NCBI GenBank assembly: GCA_019973155.2
Contig: BPQB01000192.1
Coordinates: 1 to 16,041 of the forward strand
Direction of reading: 5' to 3'
Length of the DNA: 16,041 nucleotides
DNA from: Phanerochaete sordida
Lineage: Eukaryota; Basidiomycota; Agaricomycetes; Polyporales; Phanerochaetaceae
The notes beneath the pieces are model-generated. The model was not told the DNA's origin, did not search any database, and was given only the letters and a program-made list of their open reading frames with translations. The translations under genes were made by a program, and so were the position numbers. Of the stretch, positions 10,107 through 16,041 are shown in pieces; positions within the stretch are counted from its first letter, which is position 1; each line of letters opens with the position of its first letter.

Positions 10107-10654
10107 CATTTCCAGCCTCCTGGCGTGAGGGATCGAGCTGCTGCAATAACAGCGTATCTCTGCTGTTAGATAGTATCTGGAGCGTCGCCGCGATAGGTGT
10201 GGGACGCACTGCATTCGTCGTACGCTGTGGCCACGACCGGCATTCCCTCCGAGACAACCCATATCGGGCACGCCGCTAACATCTTCAGGCGCCTCAGAGC
10301 TCGCACTATCTTCCTCTCGCCCATCTCGCCCAGGCTCATCCTTGAGAGACATCTCTGGCACTCGCTGTGCACAACGACATGGTCGGCCCCAGCTCTAAGA
10401 GGATGTCAGTCCAAGAGATCCCCGCTTCCAGGCACGCAGAGCCGCACTGGCCTGGTAGGTAAGTGATACGCACCTTCCTGTACCTCATCGGCGACATGGG
10501 CTGACCCCCAGCCTCCAGCATAGCCTGTGCCGCGCGCACACCCGCAGATGAAGGCCTCCGTGCATAAGCATGTTAACACGCCAAGAGAACGGCGTGGTGA
10601 AGGGTTGCAGGAGCCAATTCGGGCGGCGGAGCCGGGGTCGTGTAGGAATGTCCG

Positions 10655-10668
10655 CAAGCAACTGCTTG
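10655..10668. promoter_or_regulatory. TIR-like palindrome upstream of the KDZ transposase
   Basis: CAAGCA-AC-TGCTTG is a perfect 6-bp inverted repeat about 130 bp before the transposase ATG. The match to the left transposon end extends beyond the palindrome: CAAGCAAC, one mismatch, GCTTGG, then a GGCGTG-like stretch. It may be a transposase binding site in the gene's own promoter (inference), or a relic of an older transposon end. Confidence 0.6.
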
Positions 10669-10797
10669 GGGACGGCGTGCCCAAACCCTTCGCGCTCTCA
10701 AAACGAACCACCCCTCTTCTCTCTCCCCACTGTCTCTCCGCCCCCCTCGCCGCCCCTCCCCCTAGGCCTCAACGTCGCCTTGCCCTGCCTACTCAAC

Positions 10798-13700
10798 ATG
10801 AACTCGAGCAGGCGCAAGCGCCAGCGCGTCGTGGACGTCACGGAGGAGATCCTCATTCCGTCGGCCTCACGTGGAACTCAAGTCGTACACACCGTCATCG
10901 ACGACCAAGTTTCCCACAATCTGCGCACAATCCGCCGAACGACCACGCCCTACTTCGCTCCCGCCCCCTCGGCAGCCGAGCCAGTCGAAGATCTCTCGTC
11001 CAGTGCCGATGACTACGCCGAGTTCCACTTCTCGGCTGTCCCCAGCGATACCGAGATCGAACGCTTCCTGGCCGCCTACGGGCTAGAGGATGACAACAAC
11101 ACAGCCGAGGAGCCCGAAGGAGACCAGCAGCGGACGTTCGTCACTTTGGTACGTTCGTTCTGCCTGTGTACAAGGTGTTGGACGCTGACAGATTTGCTCC
11201 AGGAACACGACAGCACGCTGCGCGAGTGGACGAATCACACGGAGCGATTCCTCGACGAACTCCTGCGCCTAGAAGGGCTACGCGGGGCGTCACCGACTGT
11301 TTGCTCCCTGTGCCCAGCCTCGCAGTCTGGAGTCCCCCAGTACCGTTGCAGCGACTGCTTTGGCGGCCGTCTGGTGTGCCGCGGCTGCTGCCTGCGCGTT
11401 CACCATGACCAACCCTTCCATCGCATCAAGGTGAGACGCTGCTTACTCGTGCGCACCCCCAAGGCTGACTCTAGGGCAGGAATGGAACGGCCAGTTTTTC
11501 AAGAAGACGACGCTCCAGGCCATAGGCCTTATTGTCCAGCTGGGTCATCCGCACGGCGAGGCGTGCGCATCACCTGCGCCTGGACCGCGGGCGTGTCTTG
11601 TGATTCACACGAACGGCCTCCATCCCGTCACCATACTCTTCTGCCACTGCTCGAAGATCGTCGCCGCGGGCGACCGCACAGAGCAGCTCCTGCGCGCTGA
11701 GCTCTACGGAGCCAGCCTTACCGACCCGACCACCTTCTGCACGTTCTGCGTCCTGGAGGCTTTCCATACCCTCACCCTGCAGAGCAAGATCACTGCTTAC
11801 GATTACTATATGGCCCTTCAAAGCCACACGGACATCACGGGCCTCGTCGAGCAATATGTGAGCGTTGCGACCTCGACATGCGCTCGAACGCCCACTGACA
11901 ATCCTACTAGGACCGCCTAAAGCCCTTCCTCCGCACCATCCGTGAATGGCGCCTTCTCAAGATGCTCAAGCGGAGCGGTCGCGGACACATCCTCGACGCT
12001 GTTAAGAACGTCCAGCCCGGCGACTTGTGCCTGCGCTGCCCAGCGTGTCCGCGACCCGGCGTCAACCTGCCCGACAATTGGGACTCCGTGTCGGACGATT
12101 TGAGGTACGCGTCCGCTGTGCTCGTGACCACCGACACCTGCTGACGACGTCTAGGTTCATGTACCTCTTGATTTTGGCCATTGACGCTAACTTCCGGCTC
12201 AAACGCCGAGCTGTGTCGAACGACGCCCGAGACCCTGGTCTGCTGTCAGGCCGCGGGTACTTCGCGGAGGACGAGAGTTATCGCGAGCATATACTTCAAT
12301 ATGCGGACCAGGAGGATGTGAGTTCATGCACATGCTGAATCGCGCTGTGCTGACGTGTCCATTGCAGATCAGTACCTGCACTGGCTTCGCCGCGATGGCT
12401 CACGCAAACACAAAGTTCAACAAGGGCTACGCGACCACCGGCGTCGGTCTCGTCCTGTGCGCTCGCCATGGATTCATCCAGCCGAACGGCGTCGGGGACC
12501 TGCAGAAAGGCGAAAGGTCCGTTCGTTCTACTTCTTCCTTGATGGGCTGTCGGGCTGACACATCCGTTTAGATATTGTAACATGGACTACATCGCGCTCT
12601 CCGCCCTCGCGTGCTACGGCCCACACGGACGGCTTCTCTACTCCTACGACATCGCCTGCCAGTGGGCGCTCAACCTACGTCGCCGCGTCGCTGACGACAA
12701 GTTCCCTTCCCATCTGAAGCTCGAGTTACCGGTCGGTAGCGAGCTCCGCTTTGCTATCCCCAAGTACCACTTCTGGGGACACACCGGCGACGACCACAAC
12801 AAATACTCCCTCAATCTCATCCCGGGCGTTGGCCGTACCGATGGCGAAGAGGTGGAAAGGAACTGGTGGCGACACGACGCGACGGCGGCAAGCACCCGTG
12901 AGATGGGCCCTGGCTCGCGGCACGACACCCTCGAGGATCACTTCCATTGGTCCAATTTCACCAGGCTGGCAGGTCTCGGTAAGCGTCTACCTCATTGCGC
13001 GAAGTGTTACTTGCCCCGTCTCTCTCGCTGTCCTTGCTGTAACCGTCTCCGTCTCCCTTGCTGTGTTCGCTGTAACCGCCCTCGTCGTCCCTGCTAGTTT
13101 ACCGCTGTAAGATATCTTATCGCACTTTATCTCTGCTTCGCCTTATTTAGTCAATGCACGTGGTCTGATCGTTTCCCGCAGGAAAATTGCTGGGGAAGCG
13201 CCTGAAGACGGCCTTGTTAGGGTTCACCGTTCACCACCGCCTGTTCGACGAATTCTCCTCCGGCATCGACGACCACTACAAGGACTCATGGACGGCCCAG
13301 CTCCTCGCCTATGAGCAAGACGAGACGCTTCCCGACCCGTACCATGTCGAGCCGTCAGGTATGCATGTTGCGCGATCTCATAGCCCCCGGGTGCTGACGA
13401 CCCTCCGCAGGGCTTACCGAGAAGGAGATCAAGCTTCGCCTCGCCGCCCAAGAGGACAAGGACGCTAGTGAGGGCCGGCCAAGCCTTCATCAAGTCACCC
13501 CGTCGAACATGTTGGTCGAGTTGCTGGAGATCGAGGAGTTGAAGTAAGTATTCGCGAAGTCAAAGCTAGGTGCGCGGTAACTAATGTCATCTAGACGACG
13601 CTTCCACCAGAAATACCCCGTCATCACCAAGGAGGTGCTCAATCTCACGCCCGACATCTTCGACCGCCGGGCAGTCATACGCCGTCGTATACAGAACGTC

Positions 13701-14828
13701 CGTGAAATACAAGCAGTGTACATGCCCAACGTCCCCCAGCTCCTCGCCGCTGAACTCCCGAAGATCGCAGCAAAGCTCAAGGCAAAGGCAGACGAGCTCA
13801 GTCGGCGACAGCGAGGAGCTGCAGCAACTCCCAACCCCAGTAACTCCGCCGCCGCCGCCGCGTACACCGTCCCCCCCGAGCACATCCCTTTATTCCTGCC
13901 GTCCGAGTTGCCTCCGGAAACCATCCCCGACCTCGCTCACAACCTCCAGAGCACAGAATCCCTCCTCCGGGAGGGACAGATGCGCAACGCCCTGGACAAA
14001 CTCCGTGTACATCTACATATCAAGACCCGCCTGGTGTCGTTCAAGGCGCGGCAGACCCGCCATCAGCGCGAGAACATGAAGGCGCACGAGCAACTCGACA
14101 CTAACAACATGAAGATTCGAATCCACAAGGACAAGTATCGTGCCGCGCGCCAGGCGAAGCTGCGGCTCGATGGCCCAGGTGCTTGGGAAACCGAGTGGCG
14201 CCGTCTCGCGGACAACGACGTCCGCGGCCTACGCGACTTCGACCCGCTCCTCACTGCGGAGAACGCAGAACTCCCGCGCAGGCAGGTGGTAACAGAGGGC
14301 GGCCGGCAGATCTCGTGGATCTGGATCGGCGTAGGTCGACGGGATGATGACGGCGAGGCAGGCGATCTAGGCGGGATGAACGAAGGTGCGTCCCGAGTCT
14401 GCTGTTAGCAACGACGTACTAATGCGCAAGTCACAGCTCTTCGAGGCGAGTGGCTTCGTGCTCGCGCTCGCCCTCTGCGCTACAAAGAAGAGGTTGTTCT
14501 CGTCAAGGAGGAACAACGGCGTACGGTCGTCACGCTGAACGTCGAGGCCGCCGAGTGGGACCGACGGGCACATCTGCGCGTCGCCACGTGTCCAATTCTG
14601 CAACAAGGCCTGGCCGCCTACGCCGCAGAACAAGCAGCCCTCCTACGCGGCCTCGGCTCTTGGTTCCAGCAGATGTGGCAAGCCCAAGCGAGCTCAGGCC
14701 AGGCAAATCCGCGCGATGAAGGCCGGGAGATTGAGGTAGAGGGGGGGACTGTACTATATTCCTTCGGCGGCGACGATTCTGGCGACGAGGGCGCGGGCCA
14801 TGTGGCGCCTTTGGGCGATTTCGAGTAG
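10798..14828 (+). CDS. KDZ transposase with CxC2 cysteine cluster (1120 aa, 11 exons)
   Basis: Exons: 10798-11148, 11203-11430, 11480-11857, 11911-12104, 12155-12317, 12368-12516, 12572-12978, 13182-13358, 13411-13543, 13595-14385, 14437-14828, totalling 3363 bases with stop TAG. Introns are 49-55 bp except intron 7 (203 bp). The CxC2 zinc cluster is at about 151-190 (CSLC, YRCSDC, CRGCC, HH, FHRI) and continues into FFKKTTLQAIGL and QLGHPHGEAC. CLRCPAC follows at 359-365. The KDZ domain, an RNase H-fold transposase, has D394 in AIDANFRLKRR, D514 in YSYDIACQW, and E580/E583 in GRTDGEEVER, which I take as the catalytic acidic residues. The C-terminal part (about 690-1120) is helical and charged. 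The chosen ATG has A at -3; an upstream in-frame ATG at 10570 would add low-quality sequence. The frame appears intact, so the enzyme may be active. It would act in the nucleus on the element ends. Confidence 0.95.
12979..13181 (+). other. Long intron 7 of the KDZ gene, readable in frame as a Cys/Arg-rich tail
   Basis: This intron is about four times longer than all others in the window. It starts GTAAGC and ends CCCGCAG. The upstream frame stays open into it for 39 codons to TAG at 13095-13097, encoding nine Cys and many Arg, with CAKC, RCPCC and CCVRC clusters. Part of that comes from a roughly 33-bp imperfect repeat (GCTGTAACCG at 13036-13045 and 13069-13078). Retention would give a protein that ends after the catalytic residues. 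Confidence 0.55.
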
Positions 14829-15533
14829 TACACAATGTATTGTATATGGTTTCAATGCTACATCGGTCTTGGACGAGCAAAACGGAGGCGGTCACCACAC
14901 ATAAAGACTTAGTCGCGCTGCGAGGTAAAGATCACGTGACCCATCTCGCGGCTCTGCGCTAAGTCCACGAATGACAAGATTTCGCATTTGTACACGAATG
15001 TAGGGGGCAGGGCTAGTTCTGTATCAGTAGATATGCTTGACTATCTCGTAGTGCTCATCTGAGACTGTAAAATGCGCAGCTTGAGTCCGACTGAGCTCAA
15101 GGAGAGCAAAAACTTCGTATGTTTTTGTATGTTTTTTTTGGGGGGGTGTACAAAATTTCTCTTCCAAGGCAGTTGTTATGGCATTCTTCAGTCCAAATCA
15201 ACCTTGTTGAAGATATGTTTGTACACAGTGAGCGGCGGCGGACACCCATATCCGGAAACACCCCGCGCGCGGTAGCATCACCGACGTCGGCCATGGCGCT
15301 TGTTTTTGGAGGGCGGGAGGGCCGACCCGCGTCCCACCATGCCCAAATGGGAACCCCGAGGCCATCAAACATACCGGGCGGGCGGGGAAGGCGTCCCACA
15401 CGCTGCTTTTGGCTTATGTCGCGCCGTGCCGAAGGTTTCCCTATGCCGTGCAGGCCCCAATACAAAGCCCGCTGGCACCTGCCTAATTGAGCAGCGTTCC
15501 GAGCCGGCAGCAGTACGGCACGGGAACCGCCAG
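14829..15533. other. Right subterminal non-coding region
   Basis: Between the transposase stop and the right inverted repeat I see no supported gene. An AT-rich stretch with TATTGTATATGG just after the stop (about 14837-14851) is a candidate for 3'-end formation. A T8-G7 homopolymer pair lies at about 15132-15147. The frame of about 200 codons on the minus strand runs through the inverted repeat and into the retrotransposon, so it is not a gene. Confidence 0.5.
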
Positions 15534-15630
15534 GGAAGCGCAAGCCACCGCAACGGAGTTGCTTGCAAACATTGCACCACGGCGGCAAGCAGTTGCTTGT
15601 GCCTGTTCCTTCAAACCTAAGCCAATGGCT
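15534..15630 (-). repeat. Right terminal inverted repeat of the KDZ element
   Basis: This is the reverse complement partner of 3110-3206; the strongest shared block is 15561-15580. It contains the perfect palindrome CAAGCA-GT-TGCTTG (15586-15599) and a half site TGCTTG at 15560-15565. The outermost 20 bases are the least conserved between the two ends, and the tips are offset by one base. Confidence 0.82.
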
Positions 15631-15638
15631 CTCTCGAA
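15631..15638 (+). repeat. 8-bp target-site duplication, right copy
   Basis: CTCTCGAA, identical to 3102-3109. The next codon (TGG at 15639) continues the retrotransposon frame that stopped at the left copy. Confidence 0.92.
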
Positions 15639-16041
15639 TGGGAAGAGCACGAAGGCCTGTTGTACTACAAAGGCAAGCTCTACGTCCTGAACAGCCCCTC
15701 ACTACGCAACGACGTCATCCAGTCCTGTCACGATTTTCTGACCGCTGGACACCCCGGCAAACACGCCACGCTCGAACTAGTCTCACGCTACTACTGGTGG
15801 CCTCGTGTGTCCTCCGACGTTGAGCGTTACGTGCTGGGTTGCGATCAATGTCAGCGCTACAAGCCTGCACCTCATCCCAAGGCTACGCTACAGCCGCAAG
15901 AAGTACCTCCCGGACCCTGGGAACACGTCGGAGTCGATCTCATCACTCAGCTCCCGCGCGACGCGAAGACTAAGAAAGACTCTGTCGCTGTCTACGTGGA
16001 CCATCACTCAGACCAATGCCATCTCGTGCCCGTTGACTCTA
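15631..16041 (+). pseudogene. Ty3/Gypsy pol, integrase part (continuation after the KDZ insertion, cut by window end)
   Basis: The frame is open to the window edge without a stop. It holds the N-terminal zinc-binding region of a retroviral-type integrase, with the His pair in CHDFLTAGHPGKH (two to three candidate His), YYWWPRV, and the Cys pair in CDQCQRYK. Then comes GPWEHVGVDLITQLP, where the Asp is the first of the D,D(35)E triad, and later VDHHSDQCHLVPV. It is the downstream half of the same pol gene as 1076-3109, separated by the 12.5-kb insertion, so it cannot be translated as part of the original polyprotein. The catalytic core and any chromodomain or 3' LTR lie beyond the window. Confidence 0.93.

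Larger units (their letters stand above)
8388..10797. other. 2.4-kb gene-free interval inside the KDZ element
   Basis: I find no credible gene here. The open frames are at most about 160 codons, Arg/Ser-rich or without domains, and lack the codon pattern and splice structure of the three real genes. The interval contains a perfect 10-bp-arm hairpin (10082-10106), two near-identical segments (TGCTCATCCGCTGTC near 9549 and TGCTCATCCGGTGTC near 9720), and at its right end the transposase promoter. It could be filler captured during transposition, a decayed fourth gene, or hold an RNA gene that I cannot recognise. Confidence 0.5.
3110..15630. mobile_element. KDZ-superfamily DNA transposon, 12.5 kb, three genes, nested in Gypsy pol
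   Basis: The element is defined by four independent signs: the perfect 8-bp duplication on both sides, the imperfect terminal inverted repeats just inside, an intact KDZ transposase gene within, and the retrotransposon frame that breaks at the left edge and resumes at the right edge. It carries a minus-strand 907-aa gene, a divergent 374-aa gene with RNase H1-N-like segments, and the plus-strand 1120-aa transposase. All three have coherent open spliced frames, so the copy looks recent and possibly autonomous. I saw no TET/JBP dioxygenase gene, which is known to travel with some basidiomycete KDZ elements. The 12.5 kb size includes about 2.4 kb without a gene. Confidence 0.93.

Noticed and set aside
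10026..10361. Minus-strand frame of 111 codons with an acidic start
   Set aside because: The first 30 residues look protein-like but the rest does not; no splice partners in frame were found, and it runs through the hairpin at 10082-10106.
3110..15630. A TET/JBP dioxygenase gene as cargo
   Set aside because: Basidiomycete KDZ elements are known to travel with such genes, but no frame or spliced combination here shows the HxD...H iron-binding pattern of that family.
15097..15702. Minus-strand frame of 201 codons at the right end
   Set aside because: It crosses the terminal inverted repeat, the target-site duplication and part of the integrase gene, so it cannot be an element gene.

Overview
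The window looks like genomic DNA from a basidiomycete fungus, most likely an Agaricomycete. The reasons are the very short introns (17 of 18 are 48-58 bp, with GT...AG ends and often a CTAAC/CTGAC-like branch site), a CxC2-type KDZ transposase, and a GC-rich coding bias. No host housekeeping gene is visible. Most of what can be read is nested transposable elements.

Layout. (1) 1-1075: non-coding sequence with no recognisable gene. (2) 1076-3109: 5'-truncated pol region of a Ty3/Gypsy LTR retrotransposon (end of protease, reverse transcriptase, RNase H). It carries an in-frame stop and a changed catalytic Asp. (3) 3110-15630: a 12,521-bp KDZ-family DNA transposon inserted into that pol gene. 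It is bounded by a perfect 8-bp target-site duplication (CTCTCGAA at 3102-3109 and 15631-15638) and by imperfect terminal inverted repeats. (4) 15631-16041: the same pol frame resumes with the integrase zinc-binding region and the start of the catalytic core, running off the window.

The KDZ element carries three multi-exon genes whose spliced frames I could follow without an internal stop. On the minus strand (6640-3657, 6 exons, 907 aa) lies a protein of a type recurrent in Agaricomycetes but of unknown function, with basic stretches that suggest a nuclear location. Divergent from it (7106-8387, 4 exons, 374 aa) is a Pro/Ala-rich protein with two segments resembling the RNase H1 N-terminal (viroplasmin-like) fold. 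On the plus strand (10798-14828, 11 exons, 1120 aa) is the CxC2-KDZ transposase. About 2.4 kb of apparently non-coding DNA separates the second and third genes.

The most interesting pattern is a short palindrome, CAAGCA-N2/3-TGCTTG. It occurs in both terminal inverted repeats and again upstream of each internal gene: twice in the divergent promoter and once about 130 bp before the transposase ATG. This suggests one DNA-binding protein recognises both the transposon ends and its own promoters. All splice models are read by eye from consensus sites and frame continuity.
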